A stretch of DNA of 58,729 nt. It comes from Clostridia bacterium. Its GTDB lineage: Bacteria > Bacillota > Clostridia > Oscillospirales > CAG-272. Below are positions 16,272 to 23,994 of this stretch, piece after piece. The stretch spans positions 1-58,729 of the forward strand of contig JAFQEC010000002.1 of NCBI GenBank assembly GCA_017415805.1, given 5' to 3'. Every line of letters begins with the position of its first letter. Position 1 is the first letter of the stretch. A program made the translations under genes and the position numbers. The notes beneath the pieces were generated by a model. It was not told where the DNA came from. It saw only the letters and a program-made list of their open reading frames with translations, and searched no databases.

Positions 16272-16342
16272 TAAAAAAGACACCGCCGACCGAATGAACG
16301 GCCTGGAGCGCCCCGTAGGTAACGCTCTTAAAAGCGGTGTCC
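16272..16342 (-). ncRNA. Small structured RNA 3 (conserved-loop motif, copy a)
   Basis: Minus-strand unit of about 70 nt. The closing stem GACACCGC/GCGGTGTC (16341-16334 with 16286-16279) is followed by TTTTTT, so it doubles as the terminator. Inside are hairpin GAGCG-uuaccuacgggg-CGCUC and hairpin GGCCG-uucauu-CGGUC. The 12-nt loop matches copies b and c in RNA 1. Its own promoter is at 16348-16377. The RNA class is not recognised. Confidence 0.6.
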
Positions 16343-16347
16343 GTGTT

Positions 16348-16377
16348 TTTATAATAGCAAAAATGCATTTTTGTCAA
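16348..16377 (-). promoter_or_regulatory. Promoter of small RNA 3
   Basis: TTGACA (16377-16372), an 18-base spacer, and TATAAA (16353-16348) on the minus strand. Confidence 0.7.
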
Positions 16378-16383
16378 TCCCGT

Positions 16384-16484
16384 AAAAAACAGAAAGAGAC
16401 ACTGGTAGTCCGAGGGGGCAAACTGCTGATGCAGATGCCTCGAACCCTTCTACGAAGGCTCGGCACACCGCTGGTGCTCTTTCC
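16384..16484 (-). ncRNA. Small structured RNA 2 (unrelated fold)
   Basis: Minus-strand unit of about 100 nt. GAAAGAG (16483-16477) pairs with CUCUUUC (16398-16392), followed by a TGTTTTTT run as terminator. Internal stems include CCGAG/CUCGG, CCUUC-gua-GAAGG and CUGC-auca-GCAG, giving a branched fold. It lacks the conserved loop of the flanking RNAs. The class is not recognised. Confidence 0.55.
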
Positions 16485-16490
16485 TTTTCC

Positions 16491-16519
16491 ATTATACACG
16501 AAGCAAAACCTTTTGTCAA
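16491..16519 (-). promoter_or_regulatory. Consensus promoter of small RNA 2
   Basis: TTGACA (16519-16514), a 17-base spacer, and TATAAT (16496-16491): perfect hexamers. Transcription would start near 16484, exactly where the closing stem begins. Confidence 0.85.
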
Positions 16520-16521
16520 TC

Positions 16522-16658
16522 AAAAAGAAAGCGCCCACCCATTACGGCGTATCCGGCCCCGTGGGTAACCGGATCAAAAGCGCTTTCTTTGGGAAAATGC
16601 GCCCGCCCATTACGGCGTAGGCGGCCCCGTAGGTAACCGCATCCGGAACGCATCTCCT
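16522..16658 (-). ncRNA. Small structured RNA 1, two-domain (conserved-loop motif, copies c and b)
   Basis: Minus-strand unit of about 137 nt carrying two related domains. Copy c: stems AUGCG/CGCAU, GCGG/CCGC around UUACCUACGGGG, and CGCC-guaaug-GGCG. Copy b: stem AAAGCGC/GCGCUUU, AUCCGG/CCGGAU around UUACCCACGGGG, and CGCC-guaaug-GGUG. Copy b's closing stem followed by CTTTTT is the terminator. Stem sequences change while pairing is kept, and the 12-nt loop varies at one base only. The RNA class is not recognised. Confidence 0.65.
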
Positions 16659-16664
16659 ACGAGT

Positions 16665-16693
16665 AGTATATCACACAACGCGACGCCTGTCAA
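16665..16693 (-). promoter_or_regulatory. Promoter of small RNA 1
   Basis: TTGACA (16693-16688), a 17-base spacer, and TATACT (16670-16665) on the minus strand. Confidence 0.85.
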
Positions 16694-16762
16694 CTCGCAA
16701 AAAGCCCCTTGAAATACGCAAAGCTTGCGTGTTTCCTCTCCAAATGTAAAAAATGTGTAAAC

Positions 16763-16805
16763 GTGACAATTTGCGGTTGCACTTATATAATAAATGTGTT
16801 ATAAT
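16763..16805 (+). promoter_or_regulatory. Promoter region of rpsB-tsf
   Basis: GTGACA (16763), 17 bases, TATAAT (16786-16791). A second overlapping possibility is TTGCAC (16777), 17 bases, TATAAT (16800-16805). It fires away from the small-RNA cluster. Confidence 0.7.
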
Positions 16806-16929
16806 AATCGTCGCTTGCGTGATGGCGAGCAAAAACACACACGGGATCGTATGCAGGGTGGGTTCCTTGCTTCGGCGAGGTTGCCTTGTGAGATCACCGT
16901 GGTGGAAAAAACCAAAGGAGGACATAAAA
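16806..16929 (+). promoter_or_regulatory. Long 5' leader of rpsB
   Basis: About 120 transcribed bases before the start codon, with a hairpin CCUUGC-uucg-GCGAGG near 16865-16880 and AAAGGAGG before the ATG. Ribosomal protein operons are often feedback-regulated through such leaders. No named leader class was matched. Confidence 0.4.
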
Positions 16930-17661
16930 ATGTCTGTAATCACCATCAAACAGCTGCTGGAAGCAGGCGTCCATTTCGGACATCACACCAGAAGATGGAA
17001 CCCCAAAATGCAGGAGTACATCTTCACCGAGCGCAACGGTATCTATATTATCGACTTGCAGAAGACGGTGAAGAAGTTTGAGGAAGCGTACGCTTTCGTG
17101 CGTGACCTTGCTGCAAACAACGGCACTATCCTCTTTGTCGGCACCAAGAAGCAGGCCGCCGACGCCATCAAGGAGGAGGCAACCCGCTGCGGCATGTACT
17201 ACGTGAACGTCCGTTGGCCCGGCGGCATGATGACCAACTTCAAGACCATCAAGAAGTCGATCGCACGCCTCAACGCCCTCACTAAGATGCAGGAGGACGG
17301 CACCTTCGATCTGCTTCCCAAGAAGGAAGTTGCCGCAAAGATGAAGGAGATCTTTGATCTCGAGAAGAACTACGGCGGCATCAAGACCATGGGTAATCTC
17401 CCCTCTGCCGTGTTCATTGTGGACCCCCACAAGGAGCGCAACGCCGTTCTCGAGGCAAAGAAGCTCGGTATCCCGGTCATCGCGATCGTGGACACCAACT
17501 GCGATCCCGACGACGCTGATTACGTCATCCCCGGTAACGACGACGCGATCCGCGCCATCAAGCTCATCTCCTCTGTTATGGCCGATGCCGTGATCGAGGG
17601 CAAGCAGGGCGAGCAGACCGCCGAGGCTCCTGCCGAGGAAGCTGCTGCCGACGCAGAGTAA
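16930..17661 (+). CDS. rpsB: 30S ribosomal protein uS2
   Basis: A 243-residue ribosomal protein S2 of the small-subunit head/back region. Diagnostic segments are [19 protein letters not shown] near the start, [12 protein letters not shown] near 69, [12 protein letters not shown] near 84, and [20 protein letters not shown] near 190. The ATG at 16930 follows AAAGGAGG; an upstream in-frame start would run through the promoter. Its Ala/Glu-rich tail is common. It heads rpsB-tsf. Confidence 0.98.
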   Translation: MSVITIKQLLEAGVHFGHHTRRWNPKMQEYIFTERNGIYIIDLQKTVKKFEEAYAFVRDLAANNGTILFVGTKKQAADAIKEEATRCGMYYVNVRWPGGMMTNFKTIKKSIARLNALTKMQEDGTFDLLPKKEVAAKMKEIFDLEKNYGGIKTMGNLPSAVFIVDPHKERNAVLEAKKLGIPVIAIVDTNCDPDDADYVIPGNDDAIRAIKLISSVMADAVIEGKQGEQTAEAPAEEAAADAE

Positions 17662-17683
17662 TTGAGTAAAGGAGAATACGAAA

Positions 17684-18613
17684 ATGGCTAACATTACCGC
17701 AAAGGACGTTGCAAATCTCCGTGCCCAGACCGGTCTTGGCATGATGGACTGCAAGAAAGCCCTTGTCGAGGCCGACGGCGACGTTGAAAAGGCTGTTAAG
17801 ATCCTCCGCGAGAAGGGTCTGGCTACTGCCGAGAAGAAGGCAGGCCGTGTTGCTGCTGAGGGCCGTGTTGACATCATGACCAAGAATGGCGTCACCGCTA
17901 TGGTCGAGGTCAACTCCGAGACCGACTTTGCCGCAAAGAGCGATGCCTTCAAGGCATTCGTCACGGGCCTTCTGGAGACCATCATCGCCAACAAGCCCGC
18001 AAACGTTGCAGCGCTCATGGAGCTGCCCTTCGTCGGCGGCACCGAGAACGTGCAAAAGACCCTGGTCGAGCAGATCGCGATCATCAAGGAGAACATCACC
18101 ATCCGCCGTTTCGTGATCGTGGAGGGCACCACCTCCTCGTATATTCACGGCATGGGCGGCACGGGCGTTGTCGTGAAGTTTGAGACCAACGTGGCCGACA
18201 AGGCTGACTTTGCCGTTTACGCAAAGAACATTGCACTCCAGATCGCCGCAGGCAACCCCCCCAAGTACGTCAACATCGAGGACGTTCCCGCCGAGGCCGT
18301 TGCTGAGGAGAAGGCCGTGCTCATCGCACAGATGAAGAACGATCCCAAGAACGCAAACAAGCCCGACAACATTCTCGAGAAGATCGTCTCGGGCCGTCTT
18401 GGCAAGTTCTACGAGCGCGTTTGCTTGGTGGAGCAGGCTTACGTCAAGGAGGACAGCATGACCGTTGGTGCCTACACCAAGGCAACCGCCAAGGAGCTTG
18501 GCGGTGACATCAAGATCGTCTCCTTCGAGCTCTTTGAGAAGGGCGAGGGCATCGAGAAGGTCGAGGAGGACTACGCCGCCGAGATCGCAAGACTCTCGGG
18601 TGTGAAGCAGTAA
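17684..18613 (+). CDS. tsf: Elongation factor Ts
   Basis: A 309-residue nucleotide-exchange factor for EF-Tu. The N-terminal UBA-like domain has LRAQTGLGMMDCKKALVEADGD. The conserved VNSETDFAAKSDAFKAFV follows near 75, and the dimerisation core contains KIVSGRLGKFYERVCLVEQ near 229. AAGGAG precedes the ATG. It is 22 bases after rpsB and ends at a strong terminator. Confidence 0.98.
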   Translation: MANITAKDVANLRAQTGLGMMDCKKALVEADGDVEKAVKILREKGLATAEKKAGRVAAEGRVDIMTKNGVTAMVEVNSETDFAAKSDAFKAFVTGLLETIIANKPANVAALMELPFVGGTENVQKTLVEQIAIIKENITIRRFVIVEGTTSSYIHGMGGTGVVVKFETNVADKADFAVYAKNIALQIAAGNPPKYVNIEDVPAEAVAEEKAVLIAQMKNDPKNANKPDNILEKIVSGRLGKFYERVCLVEQAYVKEDSMTVGAYTKATAKELGGDIKIVSFELFEKGEGIEKVEEDYAAEIARLSGVKQ

Positions 18614-18632
18614 TTCCATCCAATCCAATATG

Positions 18633-18666
18633 AAAGGCGCAACGCTTCGGCGTTGCGCTTTTTTTT
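18633..18666 (+). terminator. Terminator of rpsB-tsf
   Basis: GCGCAACGC-ttcg-GCGTTGCGC followed by eight T residues. Confidence 0.93.
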
Positions 18667-18802
18667 GCGCGCGTGTTCTCCTGTACAAAAAGGCGCTCTG
18701 CCTCTTTCGATTTGGTCACAAAATATGTCTTGTATATATTTGAAAGAAATTCGCGCTTTTTTCTTCATTTGCTCTTTACAAATAATAAAAAATAGAGTAA
18801 AA

Positions 18803-18808
18803 TATAAT
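18803..18808 (+). promoter_or_regulatory. Probable -10 box of the pyrH operon
   Basis: TATAAT 37 bases before the pyrH ATG in an AT-rich gap. A TTTACA lies 22 bases upstream, which is too far for a normal -35, so the promoter is only partly supported. The rest of the tsf-pyrH gap shows nothing else. Confidence 0.45.
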
Positions 18809-18844
18809 GGATGAACCCAATCCATAGAAACAAGAGGTATTGCG

Positions 18845-19555
18845 ATGACAGCTCCGAAGTATAAGCGCGTTCTTCTGAAGTTGTCCGGTGAGGCGTTAGC
18901 CGCCGGTGCGGACGGCATTTTGAACTTTGATTTTATCGACCAAGTTGCAGAGGTGTTGGTGCGTTGCCGCGAGGCGGGCGTCGAGATCGGCGTGATCGTG
19001 GGCGCGGGCAACATCTGGCGCGGCCGACAGGGCGGTGAAATGGACCGCACGCAGGCCGACCACATGGGCATGCTTGCCACGGCCATCAACGCACTTGCCT
19101 TGCAGGATCGCTTCAATGCCGCGGGCTTGGACGCCGTTGTGATGAGCGCGGTGGCGATGCCCGAATTTGCCGATACCTTTACCATCCGAGATGCCAAACG
19201 CGCGCTCAGCGAAGGCAAGGTGGTCGTATTTGCCTGTGGCCTTGGGCAGCCCTTCTTCTCCACCGATACCGCAGCCGTGCTGCGCGGTGCCGAGATCGGT
19301 GCGGATGCCGTGCTGATGGCCAAGAATATCGACGGTGTTTACAGCGCCGATCCTCGCAAGGACCCCGATGCTGTGCGCTACAAGGAGATCACCTACAAAG
19401 AGGTGCTTGCCAAGGAGCTCAAGGCACTCGACCTTTCGGCCACTACATTTTGTATGGACAACAGCATTTGCTGCTACGCCTTTGAGCTGCGCGACCCCGA
19501 AAACATCTATCGCGTTGTGATGGGCGAGCATATCGGAACCGAGCTACACCGCTAA
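18845..19555 (+). CDS. pyrH: Uridylate kinase
   Basis: A 236-residue UMP kinase of the amino-acid-kinase fold, making UDP. The N-terminal KRVLLKLSGEAL and the glycine loop GVIVGAGNIWRGRQG near 57 are typical; ADHMGMLATAINALALQD and the nucleotide segment KNIDGVYSADPRKDPDA near 160 are also diagnostic. The ribosome-binding site (GAGG) is weak. It begins the run pyrH-frr-uppS-cdsA-dxr-rseP-ispG-polC. Confidence 0.97.
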   Translation: MTAPKYKRVLLKLSGEALAAGADGILNFDFIDQVAEVLVRCREAGVEIGVIVGAGNIWRGRQGGEMDRTQADHMGMLATAINALALQDRFNAAGLDAVVMSAVAMPEFADTFTIRDAKRALSEGKVVVFACGLGQPFFSTDTAAVLRGAEIGADAVLMAKNIDGVYSADPRKDPDAVRYKEITYKEVLAKELKALDLSATTFCMDNSICCYAFELRDPENIYRVVMGEHIGTELHR

Positions 19556-19572
19556 AGAAGGAGAGAAAAGAT

Positions 19573-20127
19573 ATGAAACTGAACACCAAGCCCTTTGAGG
19601 AGAAAATGAGTAAGGCCATCGTTGCCCTTGAGAACAATTTTGACACCATTCGCGCCAGCCAGGCAAACGCCGCCGTGCTCAACCGCGTCAGCTTTGAGTA
19701 TTACGGCTCGCCCACGCCCCTGTCCTCCATGGCGGATATCCGTGTGGCCGATGCCAGAACCCTTGTGATCAAGCCCTACGACGCTTCGACCCTCAAGGCG
19801 ATGGAAAAGGCGATCCTGATCTCGGACGTGGGTATCACCCCCACCAACGACGGACAGGTGATCCGCCTTGTGTTCCCTCAGCTGACCGAGGAGCGCCGCA
19901 AGGAACTCTGCAAGCAGGTCACCAAGATGGGCGAGGACGCCAAGGTTGCGATCCGCAACATCCGCCGCGATGCCAACGATGCTGTAAAAAAACAGCAGAA
20001 GGACGGCGAGATGACCGAGGACGAGGCAAAGGCCTCCGAGAAGTCGGTGCAGGATCTGACCGACAAATTTATCAAGCAGATCGACGCCGCGATCGCGGGC
20101 AAGCAAAAGGACGTTATGGCGATCTGA
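19573..20127 (+). CDS. frr: Ribosome recycling factor
   Basis: A 184-residue factor that splits post-termination ribosomes with EF-G. The N-terminal helix has EEKMSKAIVALENNFDTIRA, domain II the segment LSSMADIRVADARTLVIKPY, and the C terminus a long Lys/Glu-rich helix pair. The length is normal. AGGAG precedes the ATG; pyrH ends 17 bases upstream. Confidence 0.97.
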   Translation: MKLNTKPFEEKMSKAIVALENNFDTIRASQANAAVLNRVSFEYYGSPTPLSSMADIRVADARTLVIKPYDASTLKAMEKAILISDVGITPTNDGQVIRLVFPQLTEERRKELCKQVTKMGEDAKVAIRNIRRDANDAVKKQQKDGEMTEDEAKASEKSVQDLTDKFIKQIDAAIAGKQKDVMAI

Positions 20128-20185
20128 TCCGAAGGGCGGGGGGCAACCGAAAGGGAACTTCCGCCCACTGCTTTATGAGGTGAAT

Positions 20186-20890
20186 ATGAGCAAGCAAACA
20201 GTAACACCTGTCGAGCCCTCGCTCTCGCACGTGGCATTTATCATGGACGGGAACGGTCGATGGGCAAAAAAACGCGGCATGCCGCGTGAATACGGACACC
20301 GCTTTGGGGTCAAGGCTTTTCGTGAGATTTTGGATCACTGCCGCAAGCTGGAGCTCAAAACCGTGACCTTTTACGCCTTTTCCACCGAAAACTGGAAGCG
20401 GCCCGAGCGCGAGGTGCGCGCACTGATGCACCTGATGGATCAATACTTCGAGGAATGTGAGAAAAACATGGATGCGTATGATTTTCGCATCTGCTTTCTC
20501 GGAGATCGCGGTGTGTTTGACGAAAAGCGTCGCGCGCGCATGGATGCGCTGGAGCAAAAATCCGCACATCGCACGCGCACGCTCAACGTGGCGCTCAATT
20601 ACGGCGGCCGCGCCGAGCTGGTGCACGCCTGCAACTGTTTGATCGAGCAGGGCGCACGGAGCGTGACCGAGGACGATCTGGCAGGTGCGCTCTATACCGC
20701 GCACAGCGGCGACCCCGATCTGATCATCCGCACGGGCGGAGATCTGCGCATTTCCAATTTTCTTTTGTGGCAGGCGGCGTATGCCGAGCTGTATTTCACC
20801 GACGTGCTCTGGCCCGATTTTACGCCCGAGTGCCTGGATGCCGCTATCGCTGATTTTTACACACGCAAGCGCCGTTATGGCGGCGTTTGA
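20186..20890 (+). CDS. uppS: Isoprenyl transferase (undecaprenyl diphosphate synthase)
   Basis: A 234-residue cis-prenyltransferase that makes the C55 lipid carrier for peptidoglycan. Motifs: HVAFIMDGNGRWAKKRG near 18 (catalytic Asp in MDGN), TFYAFSTENWKRP near 65, and DPDLIIRTGGDLRISNFLLW near 182. The ATG at 20186 is preferred; GAGGTGA lies just before it, and the GTG at 20180 falls inside that site. Confidence 0.96.
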   Translation: MSKQTVTPVEPSLSHVAFIMDGNGRWAKKRGMPREYGHRFGVKAFREILDHCRKLELKTVTFYAFSTENWKRPEREVRALMHLMDQYFEECEKNMDAYDFRICFLGDRGVFDEKRRARMDALEQKSAHRTRTLNVALNYGGRAELVHACNCLIEQGARSVTEDDLAGALYTAHSGDPDLIIRTGGDLRISNFLLWQAAYAELYFTDVLWPDFTPECLDAAIADFYTRKRRYGGV

Positions 20891-20905
20891 CAGAAGGGAG
20901 CTTTC

Positions 20906-21766
20906 ATGAAGACTCGTGTCATCACCGCTTTGGTTGCAATTGCGGGCATTTTTCCGTTTTTCTGGTTTTCCGATCCCGTTGCACCAAACAACCCCTTGAA
21001 TTATCTGTTTCCGCTGCTTTTCTCGGCCATCGCCTTTGTTTCGGTCTGGGAACTGATGCATTGCGTGGGCGTGGATAAGGATTATTTTATCGCTGTGCCG
21101 CTGTACGCGGCCGCGCTGGCGTTCCCGATGCTTGCGCGCGTTATGGTAAACGCCTTTGACGACTATGTGCGCACGGCTCTGCTGGCGGCGCTGGTGCTGG
21201 GAATTTATCTGTTCGGCGTGATCGTGTTTCGCTTTGGCAAGGGCAGCGATATGGGCAAGATCGCGCTGGTCTATATGACCGCGTTTTATGTGATCGGCGC
21301 GTATTCGGCCATCGTGGTCCTGCGCAACACCCCCGAGGTTGGGCGCTTTTTGTTCCTGATCCCGTTCGTGTTCGCGTGGACGACCGACACCTTTGCCTAT
21401 ATCTGCGGGCGTCTGTTCGGTAAGCACAAGCTCATCCCCTCGGTCAGCCCCAAAAAGACGGTTGAGGGCGCGATCGGCGGCGCGATCTTTTGCGCACTGA
21501 CCGCCGTAGTTTACGGTCTGATCATTCAAAAGGTGTTTGGCGTTACCCCCAACTATCTGGTGCTGCTGCTCAGCGGACTTGCTATCGCCGTGGTGTCGCA
21601 GATCGGTGACCTTGTGATGTCGGCCATCAAGCGCCAATTCGGCGTGAAGGACTACGGCAAGATGCTCCCGGGGCACGGCGGTCTGCTTGACCGATTTGAT
21701 TCCAGCATTGCCGTGACGGTTCTGCTTTGCGTGGTCTGCAACTATTTTGAGGTGTTCTATGTCTGA
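20906..21766 (+). CDS. cdsA: Phosphatidate cytidylyltransferase
   Basis: A 286-residue polytopic enzyme forming CDP-diacylglycerol. Multiple hydrophobic spans are present, and the signature runs from SPKKTVEGAIGG near 189 to SQIGDLVMSAIKRQFGVKDY and MLPGHGGLLDRFDS near 255. AGAAGGGAG precedes the ATG. Its last eight bases overlap dxr. Confidence 0.95.
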   Translation: MKTRVITALVAIAGIFPFFWFSDPVAPNNPLNYLFPLLFSAIAFVSVWELMHCVGVDKDYFIAVPLYAAALAFPMLARVMVNAFDDYVRTALLAALVLGIYLFGVIVFRFGKGSDMGKIALVYMTAFYVIGAYSAIVVLRNTPEVGRFLFLIPFVFAWTTDTFAYICGRLFGKHKLIPSVSPKKTVEGAIGGAIFCALTAVVYGLIIQKVFGVTPNYLVLLLSGLAIAVVSQIGDLVMSAIKRQFGVKDYGKMLPGHGGLLDRFDSSIAVTVLLCVVCNYFEVFYV

Positions 21767-22925
21767 TCGGACAAGGCCTCGCATCCTCATACTGGGCGCA
21801 ACGGGCTCGGTGGGTGAGCAGGCCGTGGATGTGGCACTGCAAAACGGTATGCCCGTCCTTGGCCTTTCGGCCAATCAAAACTGGAAAAGGGTAGAGCAGC
21901 AGGCGCGCCGTCTTGGCGTGCGCGCCGTTGCCATGACCGACGAGGGTGCGGCCGCGGAGCTTCGCACCGCGCTTGCCGATACCGACATTCGCGTGTACGG
22001 CGGCGAGGCGGGGCACCTGGATATGATCCGCGCAAGCGGCGCGGACTTTGCCGTCAACGCGGTGCTGGGTGAGGCAGGCCTTACCCCCACGCTTGCGGTG
22101 CTCGAATCGGGCATGGATCTCGCGCTTGCCAACAAGGAGTCCTTGGTGGTGGCGGGCGAGATCGTGATGCGCGAGGCGCGTGAGCGCGGATGCGCCATCA
22201 CACCCGTGGACAGCGAGCACTGTGCCATCTTTCAGGCCCTGCGCGCAGGCGCACAAGGCGAGATCAAACGGCTGATCCTGACCGCATCAGGAGGACCGTT
22301 CTTTGGAAGAAAAAGAACGGAACTTGTGAATTTCACAGCAGACGACGCCTTAAAGCATCCAACGTGGAGCATGGGCGCGAAGATCACGGTGGATTCTGCG
22401 ACGCTGATGAACAAGGGCTTTGAGGTCATTGAGGCGGCGCATCTGTTCGGTGTGGACGCCAATCGGATCGACGTGGTGGTGCACCGCGAAAGTATAATCC
22501 ACTCGATGGTGGAATATATTGATAACAGCGTCATCGCCCAGATGTCGGTGCCCGATATGCGCCTTTGCGTGCAGTACGCGCTCACCGCACCCGTGCGCAC
22601 GGCGGCGGTCATACCGCCCCTGGATCTGGTGGCGGCGGGCAAGCTGACCTTCGCCGCACCCGACACAGATACCTTCGTGCTACTCGGCCTTGCCAAGCGC
22701 ATGCTTGCCGTGGGGGGGGCCGCACCTGCGGTGCTCAACGCCGCAAACGAGGTGGCCGTGGCGGCCTTCCTTGCGCGCAAGATCCGCCTGCTTGAGATCT
22801 TTGACGCTGTGACCCGCGTGAGCGAGGAGCTGGCACCGCGCGCGAAGGGCGCGCACACACTTTCCGAGATCTTGGACTTCGACCGTGAGGCACGGGCGCG
22901 CGCGAGTGCGTTGCTCGGATCGTGA
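21759..22925 (+). CDS. dxr: 1-deoxy-D-xylulose-5-phosphate reductoisomerase
   Basis: A 388-residue second enzyme of the MEP isoprenoid pathway, making 2-C-methyl-D-erythritol 4-phosphate with NADPH. The N-terminal Rossmann loop is GATGSVGEQ near 12. LANKESLVVAG near 121, SGGPFFGR near 181 and HPTWSMGAKITVDSATLMNK near 204 form the metal/substrate site. The start is the ATG at 21759 after GAGGTG, overlapping cdsA. A patch near 22280-22360 has AT-richer codons than the surroundings. With ispG downstream, it shows that the MEP route is used. Confidence 0.96.
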   Translation: MSDRTRPRILILGATGSVGEQAVDVALQNGMPVLGLSANQNWKRVEQQARRLGVRAVAMTDEGAAAELRTALADTDIRVYGGEAGHLDMIRASGADFAVNAVLGEAGLTPTLAVLESGMDLALANKESLVVAGEIVMREARERGCAITPVDSEHCAIFQALRAGAQGEIKRLILTASGGPFFGRKRTELVNFTADDALKHPTWSMGAKITVDSATLMNKGFEVIEAAHLFGVDANRIDVVVHRESIIHSMVEYIDNSVIAQMSVPDMRLCVQYALTAPVRTAAVIPPLDLVAAGKLTFAAPDTDTFVLLGLAKRMLAVGGAAPAVLNAANEVAVAAFLARKIRLLEIFDAVTRVSEELAPRAKGAHTLSEILDFDREARARASALLGS

Positions 22926-22938
22926 TTGGGAGACTGGA

Positions 22939-23994
22939 ATGGTAACTGTTCTGTATGTGATACTGGCTTTGGTTGTCTTTGGCCTGCTCGTGATGATCCA
23001 CGAGCTCGGTCATTTTCTCGTGGCGCGCGCCTTTGGCGTGGGTATCCACGAGTTTTCGATCGGTATGGGCCCCAAGCTCTTTTCCAAAAAGGGAAAAAAG
23101 CACGAGACGGTGTATTCCTTGCGTGCGTTGCCAATCGGCGGCTACGTGAGCATGGAGGGTGAGGACGAGGAATCCGATCGCCCCGACGCCTTCGGCAACA
23201 AGAAGGTCTGGCAACGGATCCTCATAGTGATCGCAGGGCCGATGATGAACATTTTGCTCGGCTTTTTGCTCATGCTCATCGTGGTCGTGACCACCATTCA
23301 CCCGACGACAGGCAATATTTCGCTGGCCTCCAATCAGATCGCCTCGTTTCAGGAGGGCGCGACCAGCCCCTCGTATGGCTTACAGCAGTATGATACCGTC
23401 ACGCACGTCAACGGTACGCGCGTGCACACGGGTGACGAGCTGGTCTATGAGATCATGCACGAGGGCCATCGCCCCATCGATCTCACGGTCAGGCGCGGTG
23501 AGGAAACGCTGGTGCTGGAGGACGTGATCTTCCCGGGGAAGAGCGTGGAGGGCGTTGCCTTCGGCTCTTACGACTTTCTCGTATATGCCGAGCAGGTCAG
23601 TGTCGGCACGGTGCTCAAGCACACGTATTTTCGCTCGGTCTCCATGGTCAAGATGATCCTTGACTCACTCGGCGACCTGTTCACGGGCCGCTTCGGTCTC
23701 AATGCGGTTTCGGGCCCCATCGGTGTCACCGAGGAGCTTGGAAACGCCGCCGCCAAGGGCTTTAATGTCTTTTTGCGGCTTGTGGTGCTCATCACCGTCA
23801 ATCTCGGTGTGTTCAATCTTTTGCCGATCCCGGCACTCGACGGCGGACGGCTCTTGTTTTTGCTCATTGAGCTGGTGCTGCGGCGTCCCGTCAATAAAAA
23901 TGTGGAAGGATATATCCATTTTGCGGGCATCATGATCCTGTTTGGCATCATGATATTGGTTGCTTGCAAGGATATAGCGGGCTTATTTGTCTAA
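22939..23994 (+). CDS. rseP: RIP metalloprotease RseP / site-2 protease
   Basis: A 351-residue intramembrane zinc protease that cleaves anti-sigma factors or signal-peptide remnants. The catalytic HELGHFLVARAFGV lies in the first span near 18-30, a PDZ domain at about 115-190, and the second zinc site NLLPIPALDGGRLLF near 291. Start is the ATG at 22939 (GGGAG upstream), because the longer in-frame extension overlaps dxr. It joins ispG through TAATG. Confidence 0.93.
   Translation: MVTVLYVILALVVFGLLVMIHELGHFLVARAFGVGIHEFSIGMGPKLFSKKGKKHETVYSLRALPIGGYVSMEGEDEESDRPDAFGNKKVWQRILIVIAGPMMNILLGFLLMLIVVVTTIHPTTGNISLASNQIASFQEGATSPSYGLQQYDTVTHVNGTRVHTGDELVYEIMHEGHRPIDLTVRRGEETLVLEDVIFPGKSVEGVAFGSYDFLVYAEQVSVGTVLKHTYFRSVSMVKMILDSLGDLFTGRFGLNAVSGPIGVTEELGNAAAKGFNVFLRLVVLITVNLGVFNLLPIPALDGGRLLFLLIELVLRRPVNKNVEGYIHFAGIMILFGIMILVACKDIAGLFV

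Larger units (their letters stand above)
15875..16297 (+). pseudogene. Truncated last module of the island (module 5)
   Basis: The frame reads DEDAILVVDSGKENGNIRFG, resembling the terminal strands of the other modules, then a Gly/Asn-rich linker and KSQVKQSRN. It breaks at the exact point where copies continue SRKATG, because repeat R5 is inserted there. The beginning is lost at R3/R4. The overlapping +1 small gene at 15990 is intact. Confidence 0.45.

Noticed and set aside
16440..16460. tRNA-like T-loop (GGGTTCGAGGC on the minus strand) in small RNA 2
   Set aside because: No acceptor, D or anticodon arms can be formed around it.
16850..16880. AGGGTGG in the rpsB leader, resembling a T-box core
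   Set aside because: The ACCGCG part and specifier-stem features are absent, and rpsB is not a T-box-controlled gene type.
18667..18800. A small gene or RNA between tsf and pyrH
   Set aside because: Only AT-rich sequence and a lone -10 box; no hairpins, ORF with a start site, or motif.
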